Shown here one piece after another: positions 49,110 through 61,922 of a stretch of DNA of 64,000 nt. This DNA comes from Sipunculus nudus (Eukaryota > Annelida > Sipuncula > Golfingiida > Sipunculidae): NCBI GenBank assembly GCA_026874595.1, contig CM049316.1, positions 31,355,339-31,419,338 on the forward strand. The letters are read 5' to 3'. A program made the position numbers and the translations under genes. Under the pieces are notes generated by a model. The model searched no databases and had not been told where the DNA came from. It worked only from the letters and a program-made list of their open reading frames with translations. The number at the start of each line of letters is the position of its first letter. Positions within the stretch are counted from its first letter, which is position 1.

Positions 49110-52100
49110 CAAAAAGCAATTATGAAGGCATAATCCCTTTGCTTACACTTTGCTTATGCTTTGCTTATTCTTTGCTTACGGCAAAATCACAACGGAAATG
49201 GAGCATTTTCCTAAAAATAAACACTGATATGACCCATAGGGAGATAGACGGGTCCTCTGGCTGCACAGCGTTCCTGGTTAGTGAACATTAATATCAAAAG
49301 TAAGGGCAATATCGTTCAATCAAAACCAGAAATGTATATTTCAGCTATTTTTATAAAAGTCATTTATTGATTTCTTGGACCCATTTTTCAATTTTAACAC
49401 AATTTACCTATAGTTTTTTACCATTTCTGACATTATTAGACCCCCGCGAAGTCTAAAAATACATTATTTCTTCAGAAAATGGTGCCAAAAAGCAATTATG
49501 AAGGCATAATCCCTTTGCTTACCCTTTGCTTATGCTTTGCTTATTCTTTGCTTACGGCAAAATCACAACGGAAATGGAGCATTTTCCTAAAAATAAACAC
49601 TGATATGACCCATAGGGAGATAGACGGGGACGCTGACTGCACAGCAGTCCCCGTTAGTGAACTTTAATATCAAAAGTAAGGGAAATATCGTTCAATCAAA
49701 ACCAGAAATTTATAATTCTGCTACTTTAAAAAAGTCATTTATTGATTCCTGGGACCTATTTTCTAATTTTAAAAGAATTTACCTACATTGTTTCACCATT
49801 TCTGACGTTATTAGAGCCCCGCAAAGTCTAAAAATACATTATTGTCTTCAGAAAATGGTGCCAAAAAGCAATTATGAAGGCATAATGCCTTTGCTTACAC
49901 TTTGCTTTTGCTTTGCTTATTCTTTACTTATGGCAAAATCACAACAGAAATGCAGCATTTTCCTAAAAATACACACTGATATGACCCATAGGGAGACAGA
50001 CGGGTCCCCTGGCTACACAGCAGTCCCGGTTAGTGAACATTAATATAAAAAATAAGGGCAATATCGTTCAATCAAAACCGCAAATGTATATTTCAGCTAT
50101 TTTTATAAAAGTCATTTATTGATTTCTTGGACCCATTTTTCAATTTTAACACAATTTACCTACAGTGTTTTACTATTTCTGACATTATTAGACCACCGCA
50201 AAGTCTAAAAATACATTATTGTCTTCAGAAAATGGTGTCAAAAAGCAATTATGAAGGCATAATCCCTTTGCTTACACTTTGCTTATGCTTTGCTTATTCT
50301 TTGCTTACGGCAAAATCACAACGGAAATGGAGCATTTTCCTAAAAATAAACCCTGATATGACCCATAGGGAGATAGACAGGTCCTCTGGCTGCAGAGCGT
50401 TCCCGGTTAGTGAACATTAATATCAAAAGTAAGGGCAATATCGTTCAATCAAAACCAGAAATGTATATTTCAGCTATTTTTATAAAAGTTATTTGATTTC
50501 TTGCACCCATTTTTCAATTTTAACACAATTTACCTACAGTGTTTTACTATTTCTGACATTATTAGACCCCCGCGAAGTCTAAAAATACATTATTGTCTTC
50601 AGAAAATGGAGCCAAAAAGCAATTATGAAGGCATAATCCCTTTGCTTACACTTTGCTTATGCTTTGCTTATTCTTTTCTTACGGCAAAATCACAACAGAA
50701 ATGCAGCATTTTCCTAAAAATACACACTGATATGACCCATAGGGAGACAGACGGTTTCCCTGGCTACCCAGCAGTCCCGGTTAGTGAACATTAATATCAA
50801 AAATAAGGGCAATATCGTTCAATCAAAACCGCAAATGTATATTTCAGCTATTTTCATAAAAGTCATTTATTGGTTTCTTGGACCCATTTTCCAATTTTAA
50901 CACAATTTACCTACAGTGTTTTACCACTGCTGACATTATTAGACCCCCATAAAGTCCAAAAATACATTATTTCTTCAGAAAATGGTGCCAAAAAGCAATT
51001 ATGAAGGCATAATCCCTTTGCTTACCCTTTGCTTATGCTTTGCTTATTCTTTGCTTACGGCAAAATCACAGCGGAAATGGAGCATTTTCCTAAAAATAAA
51101 CAATAATATGACAGATAGGGAGACAGACGGGTTCCCTGGCTACACAGCAGTCCCGGTTAGTGAACATTAATGTCAAAAGTAAGGGCAATATCCTTCAATC
51201 AAAACCACAAATGTATAATTCTGCTTCTTTAAAAAAGTCATTAATTGATTCCTGGGACCCATTTTCTAATTTTAACAGAATTTAAATACAGTGTTTCACC
51301 ATTTCTGACATTATTAGACCCCCGCGAAGTCTAAAAATACATTATTTCTTCAGAAAATGGTGCCAAAAAGCAATTATGAACGCATATTCCCTTTGCTTAC
51401 CCTTTGCTTATCCTTTGCTTATTCTTTGCTTACGGCAAAATCACAACGGAAATGGAGCATTTTCCTAAAAATAAACACTGATATGACCCATAGGGAGATT
51501 GACGGGTCCTCTGGCTGCACAGCGTTCTCGGTTTTGTGAACATTAAAATCAAAAGTAAGGGCAATATCGTTCAATCAAAACCAGAAATGTATATTTCAGC
51601 TATTTTTATAAAAGTCATTTATTGATTCGTGGGACCTATTTTCTAATTTTAAAAGAATTTACCTACAGTGTTTCACCATTTCTGACTTTATTAGAGCCCC
51701 GCGAAGTCTAAAAATACATTATTGTCTTCAGAAAATGGTGCCAAAAAGCAATAATGAAGGCATAATCCCTTTGCTTAGACTTTGCTTATGCTTTGCTTAT
51801 TCTTTGCTTACGGCAAAATCGCAACGGAAATGGAGCATTTTCCTAAAAATAAACACTGATATGACCCATAGGGAGATAGACGGGTACTCTGACTGCACAG
51901 CAGTCCGGTTAGTGAACATTAATATCAATCCCTTTGCTTACCATTTGCTGATGCTGTGCTTATTCTTTGCTTATGGCAAAATCACAACAGAAATGCAGCA
52001 TTTTCCTAAAAATACACACTAATATGACCCATAGGGAGACAGACGGGTCCCCTGGCTACACAGCAGTCCGGGTTGGTGAACATTAATATAAAAAATAAGG

Positions 52101-53339
52101 GAGATATCGTTCAATCAAACCGCAAATGTATATTTCAGCTATTTTTATAAAAGTCATTTATTGATTTCTTGGACCCATTTTTCAATTTTAACACAATTTA
52201 CCTACAGTGTTTTACTATTTCTGACATTATTAGACCCCCGCGAAGTCTAAAAATACATTATTGTCTTCAGAAAATGGTGCCAAAAAGCAATTATGAAGGC
52301 ATATTCCCTTTGCTTACCCTTTGCTTATGCTTTGCTTATTCTTTGCTTACGGCAAAATCACAACGGAAATGGAGCATTTTCCTAAAAATAAACACTGATA
52401 TGACCCATAGGGAGATAGACGGGGACTCTGACTGCACAGCATTCCCGGTTAGTGTACATTAATATCAAAAGTAAGGGCAATATCGTTCAATCAAAACCAG
52501 AAATGTATAATTCTGCTTCTTGAAAAAAAATCATTTATTTATTTCTGGGACCCATTTTCTAATTTTCACAGAATTTACCTACAGTGTTTCACCATTTCTG
52601 ACGTTATTAGAGCCCCGCTAAGTCTAAAAATACATTGTCTTCAGAAAAAGGTGCCAAAAAGCAATTATGAAGGCATAATCCCTTTGCTTACACTTTGCTT
52701 ATGCTTTGCTTATTCTTTGCTTACGGCAAAATCACAACGGAAATGGAACAGTTTCCTAAAAATAAACACTGATATGACCCATAGGGAGATTGACGGGTCC
52801 TCTGGCTGCACAGCGTTCTCGGTTAGTGAACATTAATATCAAAAGTAAGGGCAATATCGTTCAATCAAAACCAGAAATGTATATTTCAGCTATTTTTATG
52901 AAAGTCATTTATTGATTCCTGGGACCTATTTTCTAATTTTAAAAGAATTTACCTACAGTGTTTCACCATTTCTGACTTTATTAGAGCCCCGCGAAGTCTA
53001 AAAATACATTATTGTCTTCAGAAAATGGTGCCAAAAAGCAATTATGAAGGCGTATTCCCTTTGCTTAGACTTTGCTTATGCTTTGCTTATTCTTTGCTTA
53101 CGGCAAAATCGCAACGGAAATGGAGCATTTTAGTAAAAATAAACACTGATATGACCCATAGGGAGATAGACGGGTACTCTGACTGCACAGCAGTCCCGGT
53201 TAGTGAACATTAATATCAATCCCTATGCTTACCATTTGCTGATGCTTTTCTTATTCTTTGCTTATGGCAAAATCACAACAGAAATGCAGCATTTTTCTAA
53301 AAATACACACTAATATGACCCATAGGGAGACAGACGGGT
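49110..53339 (+). repeat. 6,723-bp unit, second copy, cut off at 53.3 kb
   Basis: Anchors are 49479, 49855, 50232, 50606, 50982, 51357, 51735, 52274, 52648 and 53025, with truncated monomers at 51,928 and 53,219. It follows 42,387-46,616 with few differences, for example TGCTTTTGC near 49,905 for TGCTTATGC. The copy ends inside the truncated monomer: up to 53,339 it reads like 46,496-46,616, and from 53,340 (GGGTTCCC) like 24,077 onward. Confidence 0.92.
51928..52091 (+). repeat. Truncated 164-bp monomer (12 of 16)
   Basis: Counterpart of 45,205 in the second 6,723-bp copy. Confidence 0.92.
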
Positions 53340-53382
53340 TCCCTGGCTACACAGCAGTCCCGGTTAGTGAACATTAATATCA
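53219..53382 (+). repeat. Truncated 164-bp monomer (13 of 16), hybrid
   Basis: It starts as the counterpart of 46,496 but from 53,340 reads GGGTTCCCTGG and continues into block A sequence, so the block joint falls within it. Confidence 0.9.
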
Positions 53383-54885
53383 AAAATAAGGGCAATATCG
53401 TTCAATCAAAACCGCAAGTGTATATTTCAGCTATTTTTATAAAAGTCATTTATTGGTTTCTTGGACCCATTTTCCAATTTTAACACAATTTACCTACAGT
53501 GTTTTACCATTTCTGACATTATTAGACCCCCGTAAAGTCCAAAAATACATTATTTCTTCAGAAAATGGTGCCAAAAAGCAATTATGAAGGCATAATCCCT
53601 TTGCTTACCCTTTGCTTATGCTTTGCTTATTCTTTGCTTATGGCAAAATCACAAGAGAAATGCAGCAATTCCCTAAAAATACACACCAATATGACCCATA
53701 GGGAGACAGACGGGTCCCCTGGCTACACAGCAGTCCCAGTTAGTGAACATTAATATCAAAAATAAGGACAATATCGTTCAATCAAAACCGCAAATGTATA
53801 TTTCAGCTATTTTTATAAAAGTCATTTATTGATTTCTTGGACCCATTTTTCAATTTTAACACAATTTACCTATAGTTTTTTACCATTTCTGACATTATTA
53901 GACCCCCGCGAAGTCTAAAAATACATTATTTCTTCAGAAAATGGTGCCAAAAAGCAATTATGAAGGCATAATCCCTTTGCTTACCCTTTGCTTATGCTTT
54001 GCTTATTCTTTGCTTACGGCAAAATCACAACGGAAATGGAGCATTTTCCTAAAAATAAACACTGATATGACCCATAGGGAGATAGACGGGGACTCTGACT
54101 GCACAGCAGTCCCGGTTAGTGAACATTAATATCAAAAGTAAGGGCAATATCGTTCAATCAAAACCAGAAATGTATAATTCTGCTACTTTAAAAAAGTCAT
54201 TTATTGATTCCTGGGACCTATTTTCTAATTTTAACCAAATTTACCTATAGTTTTTTACCATTTCTGACATTATTAGACCCCCGCGAAGTCTAAAAATACA
54301 TTATTTCTTCAGAAAATGGTGCCAAAAGCAATTATGAAGGCATAATCCCTTTGCTTACCCTTTGCTTATGCTTTGCTTATTCTTTGCTTACGGCAAAATC
54401 TCAACAGAAATGCAGCATTTTCCTAAAAATACACACTGATATGACCCATAGGGAAACAGACGTGTCCCCTGGCTACACAGCAGTCCCGGTTAGTGAACAT
54501 TAATATCAAAAATAAGGGCAATATCGTTCAATCAAAACCGCAAATGTATATTTCAGATATTTTTATAAAAGTTATTTATTGATTTCTTGGACCCATTTTT
54601 CAATTTTAACACAATTTACGTAGAGTCTTTTACCATTTCTGACATTATTACACCCCCGTAAAGTCCAAAAAAAACATTATTTCTTCAGAAAATGGTGCCA
54701 AAAAGCAATTATGAAAGCATAATCCCTTTGCTTACCCTTTGCTTTTGCTTTGCTTATTCTTTGATTACAGCAAAATCGTAACGGAAATGGAGCATTTTCC
54801 TAAAAATAAACACTGATATGACCCATAGGGAGATAGACGGGTACTCTGACTGCACAGCAGTCCCGGTTAGTGAACATTAATATCA

Positions 54886-55049
54886 ATCCCTTTGCTTACC
54901 ATTTGCTTATGCTGTGCTTATTCTTTGCTTACGGCAAAATCACAACAGAAATGCAGCATTTTCCTAAAAATACACACTAATATGACCCATAGGGAGACAG
55001 ACGGGTCCCCTGGCTACACAGCAGTCCGGGTTGGTGAACATTAATATCA
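54886..55049 (+). repeat. Truncated 164-bp monomer (14 of 16)
   Basis: Counterpart of 25,622 (offset 29,264), also with TTACGGC. Confidence 0.92.
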
Positions 55050-55232
55050 AAATTAAGGGCAATATCGTTCAATCAAAACCGCAAATGTATATTTTAGCTA
55101 TTTTTATAAAAGTCATTTATTGATTTCTTGGACCCATTTTTCAATTTTAACACAATTTACCTACAGTGTTTTACTATTTCTGACATTATTAGACCCCCGC
55201 GAAGTCTAAAAATACATTATTGTCTTCAGAAA

Positions 55233-55438
55233 AAGGTGCCAAAAGCAATTATGAAGGCATAATCCCTTTGCTTACACTTTGCTTATGCTTTGCTTATTCT
55301 TTGCATACGGCAAAATCACAACAGAAATGCAGCATTTTCCTAAAAATACACACTGATATGACCCATAGGGAGACAGACGGGTTCCCTGGCTACACAGCAG
55401 TCCCCGTAAAGTCCAAAAATACATTATTTCTTCAGAAA
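55233..55438 (+). repeat. 206-bp monomer, second copy
   Basis: Same internal deletion and AAGGTG anchor as 25,969-26,174, at offset 29,264; the joint is at ~55,405. Confidence 0.88.
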
Positions 55439-56986
55439 ATGGTGCCAAAAAGCAATTATGAAGGCATAATCCCTTTGCTTACCTTTTGCTTATGCTTTGC
55501 TTATTCTTTGCTTACGGCAAAATCACAACGGAAATGGAGCATTTTCCTAAAAATAAACACTGCTATGACCCATAGGGAGATAGACGGGGACTCTGACTGC
55601 ACAGCATTCCCGGTTAGTGAACATTAATATCAAAAGTAAGGGCAATATCGTTCAATCAAAACCAGAAATGTATATTTCAGCTATTTTTATAAAAGTCATT
55701 TATTGATTCCTGGGACCTATTTTCTAATTTTAAAAGAATTTACCTACAGTGTTTCACCATTTCTGACGTTATAAGAGCCCCGCAAAGTATAAAAATACAT
55801 TATTGTCTTCAGAAAATGGTGCCAAAAAGCAATTATGAAGGCATAATCCCTTTGCTTAGACTTTGCTTATGCTTTGCTTATTCTTTGCTTACGGCAAAAT
55901 CACAACAGAAATGCAGCATTTTCCTAAAAATACACACTGATATGACCCATAGGGAGACAGACGGGTTCCCTGGCTACACAGCAGTCCCGGTTAGTGAACA
56001 TTAATATAAAAAATAAGGGCAATATCGTTCAATCAAAACCGCAAGTGTATATTTCAGCTATTTTTATAAAAGTCATTTATTGGTTTTTTGGACCCATTTT
56101 CCAATTTTAACACAATTTACCTATAGTTTTTTACCATTTCTGACATTATTCCACCCCCGCGAAGTCTAAAAATACATTATTTCTTCAATAAATGGTGCCA
56201 AAAAGCAATTATGAAGGCATAATCCCTTTGCTTACCCTTTGCTTATGCTTTGCTTATTCTTTGCTTACGGCAAAATCACAACGGAAATGGAGCATTTTCC
56301 TAAAAATAAACACTGATATGACCCATAGGGAGATAGACGGGTCCCCTGGCTACACAGCAGTCCGGGTTGGTGAACATTAATATCAAAAGTAAGGGCAATA
56401 TCGTTCAATCAAAACCAGAAATGTATAATTCTGCTACTTTAAAAAAGTCATTTATTGATTCCTGGAACTTATTTTCTAATTTTAACACAATTTACCTATA
56501 GTTTTTTACCATTTCTGACATTATTAGACCCCCGTGAAGTCTAAAAATACATTATTTCTTCAGAAAATGATGCCAAAAAGCAATTATGAAGGCATAATCC
56601 CTTTGCTTACACTTTGCTTATGCTTTGCTTATTCTTTGCTTACGGCAAAATCACAACGGAAATGGAGCATTTTCCTAAAAATAAACACTGATATGACCCA
56701 TAGGGAGATAGACGGGTCCTCTGGCTGCACAGCGTTCCCGGTTAGTGAACATTAATATCAAAAGTAAGGGCAATATCGTTCAATCAAAACCAGAAATGTA
56801 TATTTCAGCTATTTTTATAAAAGTCATTTATTGATTTCTTGGACCCATTTTTCAATTTTAACACAATTTACCTATAGTTTTTTACCATTTCTGACATTAT
56901 TAGACCCCCGCGAAGTCTAAAAATACATTATTTCTTCAATAAATGGTGCCAAAAAGCAATTATGAAGGCATAATCCCTTTGCTTAC

Positions 56987-58082
56987 AGCCAGAGGACACG
57001 TCTATCTCCCTATGGGTCATATCAGTGTTTATTTTTAGGAAAATGCTCCATTTCCGTTGTGATTTTGCCGTAAGCAAAGAATAAGCAAAGCATAAGCAAA
57101 GTGTAAGCAAAGGGATTATGCCTTCATAATTGCTTTTTGGCACCATTTTCTGAAGAAATAATGTGTTTTTAGACTTCGCGGGGGTGTAATAATGTCAGAA
57201 ATGGTAAAAAACTATAGGTAAATTGTGTTAAAATTAGAAAATAGGTCCCAGGAATCAATAAATGACTTTTTTAAAGTAGCAGAATTATACATTTCTGGTT
57301 TTGATTGAACGATATTGCCCTTACTTTTGATATTAATGTTCACTAACCGGGACTGCTGTGCAGTCAGAGTCCCCGTCTATCTCCCTATGGGTCATATCAG
57401 TGTTTATTTTTAGGAAAATGCTCCATTTCTGTTGTGATTTTGCCGTAAGCAAAGAATAAGCAAAGCATAAGCAAAGGGTAAGCAAAGGGATTATGCCTTC
57501 ATAATTGCTTTTTGGCACCATTTTCTGAAGAAATAATGTATTTTTAGACTTCGCGGGGGTCTAATAATGTCAGAAATGGTAAAAAACTATAGGTAAATTG
57601 TGTTAAAATTGAAAAATGGATCCAAGAAATCAATAAATGACTTTTATAAAAATAGCTGAAATATACATTTCTGGTTTTAATTGAACGATATTGCCCTTAC
57701 TTTTGATATTAATGTTCACTAACCAGGAACGCTGTGCAGCCAGAGGACCCGTCTATCTCCCTATGGGTCATATCAGTGTTTATTTTTAGGAAAATGCTCC
57801 ATTTCCGTTGTGATTTTGCCGTAAGCAAAGAATAAGCAAAGCATAAGCAAAGTGTAAGCAAAGGGATTATGCCTTCATAATTGCTTTTTGGCACCATTTT
57901 CTGAAGAAATAATGTATTTTTAGACTTCGCGGGGGTCTAATAATGTCAGAAATGGTAAAAAACTATAGGTAAATTGTGTTAAAATTGAAAAATGGGTCCA
58001 AGAATTCAATAAATTACTTTTATAAAAATAGCTGAAATATACATTTGCGGTTTTGATTGAACGATATTGTCCTTATTTTTGA
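56987..58082 (-). repeat. Inverted satellite segment, copy 2 (1,096 bp)
   Basis: It has the same joints as copy 1: forward sequence ends GCTTAC at 56,986, and inverted sequence ends TTATTTTTGA at 58,082, followed by CCCATATGACCC. Minus-strand anchors are at 57,146, 57,521 and 57,897, three instead of two. The length difference from copy 1 is 376 bp, exactly one monomer; the extra one lies between ~57,600 and ~57,980 (marked by GGATCCAAG, AACCAGGAACGC and GGACCCGTC). The inversion came before the duplication, and a monomer was later gained here or lost in copy 1. Confidence 0.93.
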
Positions 58083-58428
58083 CCCATATGACCCATAGGG
58101 AGACAGACGGGTTCCCTGGCTACACAGCAGTCCCCGTAAAGTCCAAAAATACATTATTTCTTCAGAAAATGGTGCCAAAAAGCAATTATGAAGGCATAAT
58201 CCCTAAAATTGAAAAATGGGTCCAAGAAATCAATAAATGACTTTTATAAAAATAGCTGAAATATACATTTGCGGTTTTGATTGAACGATATTGTCCTTAT
58301 TTTTGACCCATATGACCCATAGGGAGACAGACGGGTTCCCTGTCTACACAGCAGTCCCCGTAAAGTCCAAAAATACATTATTTCTTCAGAAAATGGTGCC
58401 AAAAAGCAATTATGAAGGCATAATCCCT
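57981..58428. repeat. 224-bp tandem duplication, second copy
   Basis: 57,981-58,204 and 58,205-58,428 repeat the mixed-orientation unit of 28,341-28,788, with the same differences between its halves (AATTCAATAAATTAC against AAATCAATAAATGAC; CTGGC against CTGTC). The end of the second half reads AGGC here and AGAC at 28,777. Confidence 0.92.
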
Positions 58429-58572
58429 TTGCTTACCCTTTGCTTATGCTATGCTTATTCCTTGCTTACGGCAAAATCACAACGGAAATGGAGCATTTTC
58501 CTAAAAATAAACACTGATATGACCCATAGGGAGATAGACGGGTCCCCTGGCTACACAGCAGTCCGGGTTGGT

Positions 58573-61500
58573 GAACATTAATATCAAAATTAAGGGCAAT
58601 ATCGTTCAATCAAAACCAGAAATGTATATTTCAGCTATTTTTATAAAAGTCATTTATTGATTCCTGGGACCTATTTTCTAATTTTAAAAGAATTTACCTA
58701 CAGTGTTTCACCATTTCTGACGTTATTAGAGCCCCGCAAAGTCTAAAAATACATTATTGTCTTCAGAAAATGGTGCCAAAAAGCAATTATGAAGGCATAA
58801 TCCCTTTGCTTACACTTTGCTTATGCTTTGCTTATTCTTTGCTTACGGCAAAATCACAACGGAAATGGAGCATTTTCCTAAAAATAAACACTGATATGAC
58901 CCATAGGGAGATAGACGGGTCCTCTGGCTGCACAGCGTTCCTGGTTAGTGAACATTAATATCAAAAGTAAGGGCAATATCGTTCAATTAAAACCAGAAAT
59001 GTATATTTCAGCTATTTTTATAAAAGTCATTTATTGATTTCTTGGACCCATTTTTCAATTTTAACACAATTTTCCTATAGTTTTTTACCATTTCTGACAT
59101 TATTAGACCCCCGCGAAGTCTAAAAATACATTATTTCTTCAGAAAATGGTGCCAAAAAGCAATTATGAAGGCATAATCCCTTTGCTTACCCTTTGCTTAT
59201 GCTTTGCTTATTCTTTGCTTACGGCAAAATCACAACAGAAATGGAGCATTTTCCTAAAAATAAACACTGATATGACCCATAGGGAGATAGACGGGGACTC
59301 TGACTGCACAGCAGTCCCGGTTAGTGAACATTAATATCAAAAGTAAGGGCAATATCGTTCAATCAAAACCAGATATGTATATTTCAGCTATTTTTATAAA
59401 AGTCATTTATTGATTTCTTGGACCCATTTTTCAATTTTAACACAATTTACCTATAGTTTTTTATCATTTCTGACATTATTAGACCCCCGCGAAGTCTAAA
59501 AATACATTATTTCTTCAGAAAATGGTGCCAAAAGCAATTATGAAGGCATAATCCCTTTGCTTACCCTTTGCTTATGCTTTGCTTATTCTTTACTTACGGC
59601 AAAATCTCAACAGAAATGCAGCATTTTCCTAAAAATACACACTGATATGACCCATAGGGAGACAGACGTGTCCCCTGGCTACACAGCAGTCCCGGTTAGT
59701 GAACATTAATATCAAAAATAAGGGCAATATCGTTCAATCAAAACCGCAAATGTATATTTCAGATATTTTTATAAAAGTTATTTATTGATTTCTTGGACCC
59801 ATTTTTCAATTTTAACACAATTTACGTACAGTCTTTTACCATTTCTGACATTATTACACCCCCGTAAAGTCCAAAAAAACATTATTTCTTCAGAAAATGG
59901 TGCCAAAAAGCAATTATGAAAGCATAATCCCTTTGCTTACCCTTTGCTTTTGCTTTGCTTATTCTTTGATTACAGCAAAATCGTAACGGAAATGGAGCAT
60001 TTTCCTAAAAATAAACACTGATATGACCCATAGGGAGATAGACGGGTACTCTGACTGCACAGCAGTCCCGGTTAGTGAACATTAATATCAAACCCTTTGC
60101 TTACCATTTGCTTATGCTGTGCTTATTCTTTGCTTATGGCAAAATCACAACAGAAATGCAGCATTTTCCTAAAAATACACACTAATATGACCCATAGGGA
60201 GACAGACGGGTCCCCTGGCTACACAGCAGTCCGGGTTGGTGAACATTAATATCAAAATTAAGGGCAATATCGTTCAATCAAAACCAGAAATGTATATTTC
60301 AGCTATTTTTATAAAAGTCATTTATTGATTCCTGGGACCTATTTTCTAATTTTAAAAGAATTTACCTACAGTGTTTAACCATTTCTGACGTTATTAGAGC
60401 CCCGCAAAGTCTAAAAATACATTATTGTCTTCAGAAAATGGTGCCAAAAAGCAATTATGAAGGCATAATCCCTTTGCTTACACTTTGCTTATGCTTTGCT
60501 TATTCTTTGCTTACGGCAAAATCACAACGGAAATGGAGCATTTTCCTAAAAATAAACACTGATATGACCCATAGGGAGATAGACGGGTCCTCTGGCTGCA
60601 CAGCGTTCCTGGTTAGTGAACATTAATATCAAAAGTAAGGGCAATATCGTTCAATTAAAACCAGAAATGTATATTTCAGCTATTTTTATAAAAGTCATTT
60701 ATTGATTTCTTGGACCCATTTTTCAATTTTAACACAATTTTCCTATAGTTTTTTACCATTTCTGACATTATTAGACCCCCGCGAAGTCTAAAAATACATT
60801 ATTTCTTCAGAAAATGGTGCCAAAAAGCAATTATGAAGGCATAATCCCTTTGCTTACCCTTTGCTTATGCTTTGCTTATTCTTTGCTTACGGCAAAATCA
60901 CAACAGAAATGGAGCATTTTCCTAAAAATAAACACTGATATGACCCATAGGGAGATAGACGGGGAGTCTGACTGCACAGCAGTCCCGGTTAGTGAACATT
61001 AATATCAAAAGTAAGGGCAATATCGTTCAATCAAAACCAGATATGTATATTTCAGCTATTTTTATAAAAGTCATTTATTGATTTCTTGGACCCATTTTTC
61101 AATTTTAACACAATTTACCTATAGTTTTTTATCATTTCTGACATTATTAGACCCCCGCGAAGTCTAAAAATACATTATTTCTTCAGAAAATGGTGCCAAA
61201 AGCAATTATGAAGGCATAATCCCTTTGCTTACCCTTTGCTTATGCTTTGCTTATTCTTTACTTACGGCAAAATCTCAACAGAAATGCAGCATTTTCCTAA
61301 AAATACACACTGATATGACCCATAGGGAGACAGACGTGTCCCCTGGCTACACAGCAGTCCCGGTTAGTGAACATTAATATCAAAAATAAGGGCAATATCG
61401 TTCAATCAAAACCGCAAATGTATATTTCAGATATTTTTATAAAAGTTATTTATTGATTTCTTGGACCCATTTTTCAATTTTAACACAATTTACGTACAGT

Positions 61501-61908
61501 CTTTTACCATTTCTGACATTATTACACCCCCGTAAAGTCCAAAAAAACATTATTTCTTCAGAAAATGGTGCCAAAAAGCAATTATGAAAGCATAATCCCT
61601 TTGCTTACCCTTTGCTTTTGCTTTGCTTATTCTTTGATTACAGCAAAATCGTAACGGAAATGGAGCATTTTCCTAAAAATAAACACTGATATGACCCATA
61701 GGGAGATAGACGGGTACTCTGACTGCACAGCAGTCCCGGTTAGTGAACATTAATATCAAACCCTTTGCTTACCATTTGCTTATGCTGTGCTTATTCTTTG
61801 CTTATGGCAAAATCACAACAGAAATGCAGCATTTTCCTAAAAATACACACTAATATGACCCATAGGGAGACAGACGGGTCCCCTGGCTACACAGCAGTCC
61901 GGGTTGGT
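58573..61908 (+). repeat. 1,668-bp higher-order unit, two tandem copies
   Basis: 58,573-60,240 and 60,241-61,908 repeat each other. Each holds monomers of types 58770/60438, 59146/60814, 59522/61190 and 59897/61565 and one truncated monomer (60,091 and 61,759), that is 4 x 376 + 164 = 1,668. Shared marks are ATCAAAATTAAGGGC at the start, AATTAAAACCAG, AGATATGTAT, TTTACTTACGG, GACGTGTCCCC and TCGTAACGG. Differences are few: GTGTTTCACC/GTGTTTAACC (58,707/60,375) and GGACTCTG/GGAGTCTG (59,295/60,963). The second copy ends where AACCGC replaces AACCAG at ~61,950. Confidence 0.92.
60091..60254 (+). repeat. Truncated 164-bp monomer (15 of 16)
   Basis: Same joint with one substitution: ATCAAACCCTTTGC for ATCAATCCCTTTGC. 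Confidence 0.92.
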
Positions 61909-61922
61909 GAACATTAATATCA
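61759..61922 (+). repeat. Truncated 164-bp monomer (16 of 16)
   Basis: Identical joint and ATCAAACCC variant, 1,668 bp after the previous one. Confidence 0.92.

Larger units (their letters stand above)
53323..59590 (+). repeat. Copy of 24,060-29,950 including the inversion
   Basis: Offset 29,263, becoming 29,264 after a one-base longer A-run near 54,666, and 29,640 after 57.9 kb where one extra inverted monomer is present. Forward anchors are 53565, 53941, 54316, 54692, 55233, 55439, 55816, 56192, 56567, 56943, 58169, 58393, 58770, 59146 and 59522; the truncated monomer is at 54,886. The left joint lies in the ~27 bp shared by both parents (ATATGACCCATAGGGAGACA onward). The match fades near 59,590, where TTTACTTACGG replaces TTTGCTTACGG. 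Confidence 0.9.
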
